Assembly: GCA_963978905.1 (NCBI GenBank)
Contig: OZ022261.1
Coordinates: forward strand, 7,131,992-7,195,991
From: Trichostrongylus colubriformis
Taxonomy: Eukaryota > Nematoda > Chromadorea > Rhabditida > Trichostrongylidae
Reading direction: 5' to 3'
Length of the DNA: 64,000 nucleotides
The notes beneath the pieces were generated by a model that saw nothing but the letters and a program-made list of their open reading frames with translations, was not told the DNA's origin and searched no databases. This document shows positions 32,830 through 44,800 of the stretch, in pieces (the stretch's first letter is position 1; each line of letters opens with the position of its first letter). Made by a program: the position numbers and the translations under genes.

Positions 32830-35800
32830 CTGCAAATCGAAAATTTTTTATGTCTCGAATGTCCATGCAGTTTTGAAATTGCTCGTAAGCGCTACAAGCA
32901 GCACGCCTGTTCGTAAAAAACTAGCCATGCTTTCTAGAAACGTCCATTTTCTAAATTGTTAGCTCATAGCATTCCTTCTTGTGAATACCCATGAACGACA
33001 CTTCCCGTGAATAAAGTTGGAGGACAGCAAAGAGCTGCTCAACCTCCTTGCCCATCTTCTTGCCTCGAGTGGCAGGAATAAGGTGAGTAACAAGGACCTG
33101 CAGTGAATCATTCAAATGGAAGCCTTGGGTCTAGGAAGGCTATACCTGGCGAAAGTTCCGATGACAGATAGCGCCCTTGGGCTTTATAAGAGCCATCTTC
33201 TTCTGGTCGTCACTCGTTCTGACAGGTCCCGCCCCTTTCGCTGACAGACCCCGCCTCCTTTTATAGTCAACCGTGGGGAAGGAACTCATTTTTAAAGTTT
33301 CTGACAGTTCCTTTTCGTTTTTCCTTCACATTCGTACTAGTGAGCACCTGGACTTTTGTATTCAATAATTTTTTGATCACTACCACTGCCTTCAAAGACA
33401 TGCTCTGAGATGATCTTTGATTGCAATCAGTAACGAACGTAGAGGCTCTGAGTGGCTAGCTAGTGACGGAAGACCAGCAGAACGGCTCGAACCACTTATT
33501 TAATATCCGCTCATGTGAAGAAGCTCTGCGGGTTGTTAGACCAAATAAGCGGAAAATAGACTAGAAGAATGGAGTGGGTGGGGGAAGGGAGAAGCTCGGC
33601 GTCAAAGAAAATTTTCAAATCGCTGCTGTATATAGTTTTACTTGTTTCACATCATCATGAATAAGTGAAATACTCCCTACGAGACCACAAAGGACATCGT
33701 CTACAGCGAGCAACTCGGAAAGGTGATGTTGCATTTCGAAGAGATGCGCGGGAGAAACCGGGCTTCTCTACTGATTATCTCTTTCAACCTCGAATATTCG
33801 CTTTAAAACGATCTTCCTTCTATCTTCTTTTTTCTCCCGACCTCTCCCGATTCCTCTGAGTGCATTTCGAATTAAAGTCTGTTTTTTGAATAGCCCGCAC
33901 TATTTTTTTTAAAGATTTTTTGCAGGGATTTCTAGAGTAGTGTGGCTTATGAATTCGGGTTTCTACCGATCATCGGTTTTAACCTCGAATGTGCGTTTCA
34001 AACAAATATTTCTTCCTTTTTCATACGACCTTTTCCGGTTCCTTTAACTATTCTATCCTCTCCATCACCGTTCGTTCCTTATAAAGCACCAATCGCTTGC
34101 AATTATTACTACCACTAAGCGGTGCGAACATATCGCGTGTTGTGGCGCTATCCACATATTGCGTGAGATGCCCTCAGTATGGTGATGGAACAAAAGATGA
34201 CACAAGGTCGTCTATTCATGATCGTCAAATGGTTGGAACACCCGTCTGCCCCGTAAGAAGCTATACTTAGTGCAATCATCTTCCGTAGGCACACACTTAT
34301 TACTGCCATACGCGTGCGATTCAGCCACTTACAGCTCGCACATCGGCAACGAAATTCAGCACAAGATCGAATATCGATTAGCCAGCAGACTACGGGGTAG
34401 CTGTCATGTGTAGGATAAATCTCAATGAAGACAGACAGGACAGGCGATCATTTCCCGCATCCCCCCGAGATCGTTATCACCTACCCGCCATGACGTGAAT
34501 GAGGTAACTGTGAATGATTCGGCCGGTTTTCTCACTCACCAGGTGCTATCGTATAGACTGTGGTGTCCTCGATATCGTCTGTTGGTACACCCGACCCGGA
34601 ACCGCCACCACCACTGATAAAATCTTCATCGTCCGTATCGTCGTACGGATGACCGGAAGATTCAAGCCACGCCTCCTGAAAATACTATAGCTAGCATTGA
34701 TACGGTATCGGTGACTATCCGTGTCAGTGAGTAGCATAGAATGGACAAACATTAATATTTTGTTTTCACGCCGCCGTGCGCTTCGAGAGATAGCGATCGC
34801 CCTTTTTTGCAATTCACCTCTGATTCACTACTACGGAATCAGGCATAGAAAGTGCTCAACTGTAAAAAAGCCAGGCAACCGTACTCGAGTGGAGCGTTAT
34901 TTACAAAGCAATCAGTGAATCCGTAGTGACGTCATTTCATACTTGAAAGATTAAAAAAAAGTTGAATATTTCCACGCATCAAAAAATTTTTGATAAGAGT
35001 CACTTGAAATAATTCGGAATAACCGAAGCGGGAATACAAATATCCTCATTTCCTGAGCAAGGTCAAGCATGAAAATTTGGAGAAATAACCCCCCTCTCCT
35101 CACCTATACACCGACAAAATAGGAACTTTCAAGAAAACAAAAAAAAGATCTTCGATCGGCATAGTACATAATAGTACAAGATATGATTATTGATCGGAGA
35201 CTGGCGACCTTTTTAACAAATCAGCTGAGCGCTTCGAAAATCACCAAAAAAGATTCGAAGCTTTTTGAGGAATCATAGAAGAGTCTCTCCCCCTCGTTCT
35301 TCAACCCTTAAGATGACCCTCTTAAGGATCCCTCAGTCTATGTCTGACTCTCATGCTCAGTCATAGCTAAACATCAATTTCCTGGGAATTCTCTGTACCG
35401 ATTTTTTTAGTAACTGAAGTATTCCAATTTTACACAGTAATTAATCAATTATTGATTCTGAATGATTAGATTCCGAGAGAACTAAGAAAGCTTGTTTTCA
35501 GACCGGATCTCGGCTCACGGCAAAAGAGATCTAAAGAGCTGTTGAATGATGGACTCCTAGCAGTTTATTACACTATCGAGAGACATACGCTCATGAAAAA
35601 AATGTTCAGGTATCAACAAGATTCTCCTCTTGATTGATTAAACGATAGTAGGATATGAATTTTCTTTTTTAATTACCTGCTTAATATTCATTTGGTTAAT
35701 TATTCAGTTATTTGAGGGTCATCGTTTCAGATATTTTCTGGCAGTTTTCGACTTTTCGAATATTTGATCGCATGGAAGTATTTGAAGCAGTATGAGCTAC

Positions 35801-38800
35801 AGATTTAAAGTTTGTTGAGTAATTCAGCCAACAATCACATTACGCACTTTTATTTGCATATATTATATATGTAAAGAATTATTATTTATTTGTAATGTTT
35901 CGATTTTGACATTGTAGGTGCAACTGCACCCCCTCCCAGGTTTCCATTACTCGGGAGAAAGTCATTATTCGCCGTTTTTCCTCCTTAATCCGACTTCAGA
36001 CCTGATTGGTTTTTTGCGCAGCTTTTTCTGGGCGTGGCCAGTGCCGTTGTCATTCCTTTCACGTTTCAAACCCTTGACGCCGTAGGTGATTGCTGCCCTC
36101 TTGATTCTCGGCGATTACCATTTTATCCCTCCGGTGGCGCACAAAGGGACGAAGGCAGGGCTATTGAGGTTTAATCCTATACGACTTATGCAACTACTAC
36201 GTAGTACTAAAATAGCTGCATAGTACTGAATAAACGTGAAAAGTGAGCGCTCCTCCATGGATGCGCTGTCTTTCTGATGACATCGACATTTTTGCCGTTT
36301 CAACATGGGGCACTGATTCGAAAGTGGTCCGAACATGGGCATGGGAGGAACGGTTGCTGGAGTGAAGCGATATCTCATGGCCTCATCTTGGCCGTCGTTT
36401 GCCTCGTTCATCGCTTTCCTTTGAAAATGTCCCATGAAAGGAGTTGATTGCTGGTTTTTCATGTAATTACTGACAATCGCAAAACTAGGCGCAGGTAACC
36501 TCGAGCAAATAACCGTTGCAAACATAAAAATCGTCACGATCGATTAATTTGAGCTCGACAACAAAAAATGCTATGCGAAAGGTCGAACGGCCTAACAAAG
36601 TGAACCCGATGGACGGGCGGCGGGGGTACCTGAACCCAAAATAAGACCATAATTGTCGAATGCTAATACGTCAGCAACAACTCATGCCGGCATAAACTCT
36701 CGTTAACTACGAGATGGTGGACGGGAGAAGGGCAACCATTGAGCAACACCCACAGGCGTTGAAGAAATCCATCACAATGACGTCGTAAGTCATATGTGAA
36801 TGCATCAAACGAAACCCGACTTTAAAATAATGCGCCCGATCCAAATGGGCCGTTTCATTCAAAGTCGGAATCTCGAGGGACTTGGTTTGCTAAGATGAAA
36901 GTGAATTGTGAGCTGCTGAAGCAGGAGATTCGATGAGACGAGCAAGCCCAATTAGACCAAACCATGAGTGAAGAAAACGATTTTCACTGCATTTTTACTT
37001 TTTCCCCGTGATGTATAGCACCTCGAAAAAGTCTGCTGTCGGAGATCGTTTCCAGAAAGCCAACTACTTATCTCTATCTAACTGCATGTACTGTGTTTTT
37101 CCCGTTGCACTTGATAACGGGCACGAATAGGGCCACCATGATCGACTTACGAAACGAAAAAAAACCCCCGCCGTTCAGCATGAATACTGGCACAATACCC
37201 ATTAAATAGTATGGTACTATTTGTATTATCTGATGGTTGATGAGTCGTCCAACGACCACCTGCTGACACCTGTATTGACACGACTGCCCGTGTTCCCAGA
37301 AGCACATGCTTACAGCTAAACAAATATTTGATGCACATCACGGCTGGGTTACTTATCTTTCGTTGCCACCCACCAACACCCATTAAAATCCCACTGAATA
37401 GCTATCAATTCTGTCTGTTTTTAAATGACGCCGTTTTAGATGTGAAATCCGCAAGTGCAAACGCTAGGGTTTATATCAAGGCTAGGGGAACAGGCGAAAA
37501 ATAGTTGCGTGGCAGAGCCAAGCACGCAAGCGGAACTGAAACCGGGCGCTCATTCCTCACATCATTCTGCTTCTGGTCGCTACCCCTTCCTGTTCGGATG
37601 GCCACGAGAGGGATCGGAAGCCAAGCGATGTAGTCAGAGTCTTCCCAGGTTATGCCTGTCTGCTTCCGCCCTGCAGGTGGTCGTGCAGGATGTTTGATGT
37701 TTTGCATGGGCTAGTAACCGGGGCATACCGATTATCAGCTACATGAAAACAGCAAAAACGAGCTTTTGAATAGCCGTGAGAAGATTGAACACCAGTTGTA
37801 TGGGAAGAAAAACCATCTGAATCGGGTCTCCAATTATTTCAAACTGCAGTTGCATACGCGTATGTAAGCCACCGCCATGAATACTAATAGATGCAGCCGA
37901 ACTTTACTCGGAACATCATCAATGAATGAATTGCGAAGCGTACGAGGATTTGGTTTGACAGCGACGTCAACTGCAACATGGTCAGCCAAGAAGTAAAGAG
38001 TAAAAAGGTCAAAGATCGTCACTTAACAAGTAATCCAGTAAAAAAATGAAAACGAAAGCGAAGTCAAAACCGACCTTTGGCCGTGGACGAACGTCTTTAA
38101 TGCCGAGACTGAGGTCGTCAGCGGCGTGTTGTAATCTGCAAGTACAAAATAACATAATCATTGTTAGCGTAGTAATCTGTGACATCTCGTGGTGTAGCTG
38201 ATTGGAAGATCGGCGGCTGACTGGCGACTGACGTCCAAACTGTGTGTGTGAGTGGACAGAACAGAAGCAGGGACGATGGGGGTTGGACTGTGGTGTTGCT
38301 CACAATGATGACAGGCGTAGAAGCAAAGACTACGACGGCGTACGGCAGGCAGCCGACGGGGGGTCTTCTGATGAGTCCGTCAACGGAGGCTGACGGCTAT
38401 CAGTTCGGATCTACGCCAACACAACATGCTCCGCCTCCCACCCCACTCACTGCTCTCTCACTCGGCCCATCTCTCTGCCTACGCTCTCGTTTGGCCGGAA
38501 TAGGCGGCGACACCGACGGCGGCGGTGGTCTACAACGAAAAAAAAATGCGGCAGTTTTCGTCTAGAGGCTTGTGATAACAGATCATCAACACTGATATAC
38601 AAGAACCGCCTAAATGACTCTGCCGAATGGACGAGTTTTCCTTTTTTGCTGCTTCGGACGAGATGCACCCATAATTGGCACATGGGATTGGAAAGCAACG
38701 ATGGTTCGCTGCCGTTTGGACTGAACTTCTTTTGCAACAGAATGTAGCTGCTGTTCGTTGTACAAACGTTTTTCTATGACGAAAATCGAGTGAGATGAGT

Positions 38801-41800
38801 CAAAACGATTAGCAAATGTTCGTGCTCGATAAATCAAATGACGACGAAAATAGCACGAATGAATCACGGCGGAGCCTTATTGTCTTTTAACACTGCAAGG
38901 TGTTTCCCTCTCCCTCTTTCTCTTTTTCTTCTCTGCTCCTCTTCCTCTCTCTCTCTCTATCTCTCCTGCACCTTCTTGGTATGAATCGTGTCGTCGCTAC
39001 TCCAAGGAGCAAGACGTTCCGTCTCAGTGGTTGTGAACGGCCTACGAATTAACTATGGGAAGGCAAACATATCGTGTGGGATGCACTAACGCATGCTCAG
39101 GTACATAGCCGCCCGTCCAACTACTACACACCAAAACATGGGCGTAAACAATATGTAAACAACCACAGTTACTATCAGCTACAAGTGGACCCCCAGATCA
39201 AGGTTAAGCTTGAGCTCAGGAAAATTTCTGAGAATCACAACCGCCTACCCTCTCCACGACTGATGGTGATGGTATACTAAACTTGTATTGGGTCATTTCA
39301 TAAGTAATGTCGTTGTTTTTCAAACGAAAATTTTTCCTACGAAGTCACAAGTTTGTACAATCATACATCACTTGGAAGAGATTTTTCTGCTATACAAAAA
39401 AGAATGTCAGTTTTGAGTATGTTAGGATGGGGCTTTCGAGGAAGCGGTAAATCTAGCCGATAAGAATGGATCAAACCGGCAATTAACTAGAACACTATAT
39501 TTCACTTCAGTAAAATCAACCAGTCATATGTCCCGTACTTAGCACCACCTCTTCTGCTAGTTTCAATACTTGGTGGATCGAAAAGTTGCGTCCTTTTTCT
39601 TTTGAAATCCTTTTCAAAGCACTCACGTTTATTTAAAATGAATTTTTTTCTTCAGAACTCCTTGCTCAGAGTTGTTGCGTTCTTTTTTCATGAACCAATC
39701 GGAAGAATTTTTTCAGCCCTATCGAAAACATGTTTCGATTTTGTTATGGCTGTTATTCAGGTTGTTTTTTAATACCATGTAATTACCATGTAATAGGGGT
39801 CCGATTGACATTCTTTCACAATTATTTCGTCTTGAGAAAGTGAAGGAATCCCGTCAGTAATATTTTCCGTTTCTTCTATACCACTTCACAACGTTTCGCC
39901 ACTGTTTTAACAGTCCGGTTAAAAAAAATTCCTGCCTTTACTCGACGACATTGTCAAAAATCACCGAGTTGTGGCGGAAAACGAAATTTGGAAAAAAGAT
40001 TGACTCAACTTCTTGGTCAACCAATTGATGGAAGTAGCAGAAGAGGTCGGAGCTAAGTACGAGACACATGATTGGTTGATTTTTCCGATGTGGAAAATAG
40101 TGTTTTAGTTGACTGCTGGTTTTGTCAATTTTCCTCGGCTGGAGCTGCTCCTTCGTCAGCCGTGAAATTGGCCGCACTATGACCGACAGAGAAATTAAGC
40201 AAGCATTTTGTTAATTTTACAGGGAAATTTTTGTTTGAAAGAAGCTACTTCTTTTATGGAATGACGCGAAACCTCTAAAAATTGTAAACCATAGCACTCC
40301 TACCAAGTGACTGAGGAGACACAGTACAAGGTGTGATTAACGATTTTATCGGTTGGTGATCTTTTCAAGAAACGAGACCACCTGATCACTCCAAAACATT
40401 ACTGAAGTAGGTGGTCGTTAAGAATTTCAGGAAACATTCAGAACATGACCCTTTTCCTAAAACCCAAGGCACGACCTCTTCCCTTTTTTCAAGCATGGAG
40501 GCAGTGGTAGGGGTAGTCAGGGCCGAATATCAAAAAAATATTGAATATGAAAGTCCAGGCGCTTACTACCACGTAAGTAAAGAAAATACGGGATGGGACG
40601 GTCAAAAACCCGAGAGGTAAGACCATCTTTCCGAAAGTAGGCGGGCTCTGTCAGCAAAGGAGGCGGGCACCGTTGAAACAAATGGCAGCTGTTGAAAAAG
40701 ACGGCTCTTCAGAAGCCCGCATATGCCCTTTCCTTTAATAATTTTGCGACATATAGTGTTCCTTAGGAGTTCTCATTACTTCTACCGCTGTCGTCTAATA
40801 CGGCCCTTCCCGGCCCGAAACACGACCTGTTTTTTCTACGAGTATACGACTTCTGTTAACCCAAATGCGACTCACTTTTCCAACCCAAAACACTGCAGAA
40901 TAGAATTTCCCAACACTTGCTTGATACCGTTACAGGTGCAGTTTGTGGGGTCTTTTAGAAAAACGGGATGCAGAAACTGTTTAACCTTACTTTACTATAT
41001 TTGTGCCATTCCAACAGTATGACTCGTCCGTTGCCCCTGAACACATTCTTACGGCAAGCTGTGTCCAACATTTCTTTAACGTTCGCATCTGTAATCAAAT
41101 GAAAGACAGTTGACATCGTAATTTTGCGGACGAATTCAGCTAATTCCACCCGGAAAGCTGAACAGCAAACAAAAACTGAAGTATTTACATGTTCGACGAG
41201 TTCTTTTGTCATCGGCTTCTCTTCTTGCGGTTTTTGAGGCTTTGAACTCATAAAGGAAGTCGTATAGATGTTACTTTCATTTGATAGCGGTCCACATTTG
41301 TTCACAACTACTTTAGCGAGGCGTGGTGCTTTCATTTGCACCAACCTACGCATACCATTAGCAATTCCTTGAACCAGCTGAAACAAATAATAAACATACT
41401 CGATCTCATTGAACTTCAATGCGAAACTCATTTTCACGCGACTTGAATGGCCAGTTCGATAAAGGCTAACTAAAAGAGTAAAAGAATTGCAGACGCAGGA
41501 GGCAGCCAGCACCAAATGCCCTCTACACCCGATTCCAATGAGAACTATCTGGATCTCTCATTAATTCCCATGAGTATGTCAACCAAAGAATATCATGAAG
41601 GCAGTACGTGCTTCCTTCTACGTCAACTTCAGAATTGCTGAATTGCAACAGATGGGAAGAACCTATAAATAGCACTGACTTGAATAAATCCTTCATCGTA
41701 TTCTCTCGTCAACTCATAAAGCTCATCGATATTACTGTCCCATTTCTTTGAAAGGTTCTCCATACAACTAAGAGAAGCAAACTCGCAAGAGCTTCTGAAA

Positions 41801-44800
41801 TCGAAATATTCTTTGAAAAATTAGTGACATAACAGCGGAAATCCGAAATCGGGATAGGACTTATTTCAGGTCTATAGTTTGGTCGTAAATGAATACAGTT
41901 ACCCACCTACAATACCTGACTGTGTCATCGGTGATACATTTTGGGCAAACGGTGACGTTATGGAATCGATGAGCACATTCCAATGTGATTTCATCTTCAG
42001 CAGTTATTAGGCTGTTATGTAAAACTTGGAGAATGGCGTCCACTTTTCTATATTGAGATATAACGTCGGCAACCCTGTAAATATCTTCATTAATTAGCTG
42101 TTTCGCCCACTATTAGACTCGAAAAACTGCGTTGCACTTCTTGAAAAGATGTTGAAGTTCTTAAACCCATCAGAACGACCCCACTGGGAAGATGCACTTC
42201 TTCGAAGAGATATGAAGTACCGCTCGAAGAAGAAAACCACGAAATGACATCACAAGAGGAAGCGCTCAGATTGAAATTGCACTCTTTGTCGGCAATTTTT
42301 CACTAGCAAAGAATAGCGCCTTCGCTCCAGGATCATCCCAAAGAAAGGAGCTACTGGCATGGCTAGAATCTCAGTATCGGCGCTAGATCAGAGGTACTGA
42401 GCCCGACAAATCTGCTCCATACGACCATTTTGATGAAGGTTTTATTTACCCAATGAAGGGACGGTTGGAAGCACTGTGGAGCGGGCTCAGGCCTTCGTCA
42501 GGTATTTCTCGACGAGGTCGCATTTTGTTTGGTTGGGGGACGTCTCTGTGGTTGGAGGGTGTACTTTTCAGAATTACCATCGTCCCCAAACTTGACCCTG
42601 CCGGGAAGGGAGTAATGGTGAACGCCTTGAACGGTGTGGGTGGGTTTTCAGTACTTCTTCACAACTACCTTACAATACTGAGCAGCTTTTAGCTGGATAA
42701 AGAGGGTTTTAGGAGTATGTTTCCAGATTCATATGTTCATTCATTTAGCTATTGTTCATGTTGGGCGTGATTTGAGAGGTAGGCGGGGCCACATGGACGC
42801 TATATTGATTTTGAGCGCGAAAACGTTGCCATGCACACGTAGAAAAGTGAGATCCAGTTCAACAATGAAAAACTCGTACTTTTGGGCCATTTTCAGTGGT
42901 GCATCACCAAAGAAGGACGTCCATTGTTGTACATTGTTTCGCATACATTCCATATAAGGAGTGCTGGCTGTTCTGAACAGAAATGGCTGACTCATCACTT
43001 TTTAATAGGTTGACTTCAATTATGAAATGCATGTTTCGAAAGGCTCCAAGTATTAGGTCTGTGCAGAATAAATGGCCAAAACGGAACACTTTTTTTCAAA
43101 ACGCCATAACTTCGCTCAGACACAACTTTATTTGTCGAAATAGAAACCGTTCGAATCTACACAACCTTGCCAACGATCTAGTAAAGAAAATATGCAATCA
43201 TGATAAAATTTTGGATTGCGAAAATTAATAAAGTCAACGATGGCATTTTCAACCTGCATAGTTTCGGCGGATTTTTTCTGACGCAGGTTTGCATCGAGAA
43301 GCGGGAAAAAGTGGTAATTTGTCAGAGATAGGTCTGGGGAATAAGGGGGGTGAGGGAGAGTCTCGATCAGTTTCTGCCGGGTGACTTGCGAACTGTGGGG
43401 TTTTGCGTTGTTTTGCGCGCCCAGTAAAAAAATGATGCAGTTAGGCATGGAGCCTCTCCCTCACCCCGCTTATTCCCCAGACCTATCCCTGACGATTACT
43501 ACTTTTTCCGGGTTCTCGATGCAAACCTGCGGCAGAAAAACTATGCACGGTAAAAATGCCATTCTTGACTTTATTAATTCTCGCAATGCAAAATTTGATC
43601 GTGATGGCATATTTTCTTTACCAGATCGTTGGCGAAATTCTGTAGATTCGAATGGTTTTTATTTCGACAAGTAAACTTGTGTCTGAGCGAAGTTATGGCC
43701 AGTTACGTTTCGGCCATTTATTCTGCACAGACCTAATACACATGACCTATTATACCGAGTAGGTGAATGAGAAAATGCCAATTATGATGAGACTAGAAGC
43801 AAAAACTCAAATCTTTTTACTTGTTTTCTCTTCTACTTATTACTGCAGTTGCTTTTTCAATGCAAGTGTTTGAATTCAGATTTTACAACGACAATCTATT
43901 GAGCAAATACGATTTAAACACTGAACAAACCTGCATGTGCCAAGGGCAAAGCATAAAAACGCTGATGGAAGCACATTGGTGTGAAATTGAATTACACTCG
44001 TATTCACCAACGTATAGATTTCTTTGTTAGTTAGACTCTGAAAGACGATTGCTGAGGAACTTCTAAATATATGGAACGCTAGTCAGCAGTTTCCGGTTTC
44101 CGATGTTTGAGTGACTGCCAAAAGTACTATGGGAGATGAAGTGTTATTCTGGACTGCAGGAGCATTACTTTAGTGAATTTGCAATTACTTTCATCTCTCA
44201 TGAAAGTGTTCTAGGATTATCCCAAATGCTAATGGCCAATGTGCGTGTATCGGCTGCACATGGTAGCAATATTGAGCTCGTTTGCCCAATTTGGAATGCA
44301 ACAAGTGAATGCTATGTAGAAAATTTCTACTGATATTATGGGCAAGCGGGTTTGTGCCTTGAGGACGAAAATTTGCATAGTAGCCTGAGTGGCGCGTGCC
44401 GCGGTGCGTGCGATTTTGGTGGCGCTGCATGTAGCTTGGTCCTGAGGCGATTATCATGTAGCACTCATCGCGTCGCACCCCTCGACTTTTCCTTACTCAT
44501 GACTGAAGAAACACACACATGTCTATTTTACCAGTAAAAGCGTGGAGTTGAACGTTATGTAACCCTGGTACGAGAGCACAGGGCTGTATCTCAAGCAGTA
44601 ACATGCCTTTGCATGGCGAACGGCACTAGCTCAAATGTAAGCCGAGGACGGGTATTTCTACCTAGGCTTCGGTAGAAAAAGTTTCGAAAGGGTGACATAA
44701 TCTTGAGGGGAAAATGGCTTCTATGGGTGCTATCGCAATGAGGTAGTGAGGGGGGGGGATCTTAAAAAACTTGCACATCTGAGCATCTTGGAGAGATTGA

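Noticed and set aside
37074..37383. Minus-strand frames ending in KCNGKN and a CQYRC stretch, considered for the glypican CWNG region.
   Set aside because: They lie downstream of the exon at 38075 in reading order, so they are in the wrong place, and no phase-compatible borders were found.
38610..38760. Minus-strand segment RLYNEQQLHSVAKEVQSKRQ considered as the missing glypican exon.
   Set aside because: No glypican similarity; acceptor and phase do not connect the exons at 40991 and 38075.
39938..40177. Minus-strand open frame (about 79 codons).
   Set aside because: It lies within the palindromic element shared with 59485-60516 and is not conserved as a frame in the other copy.
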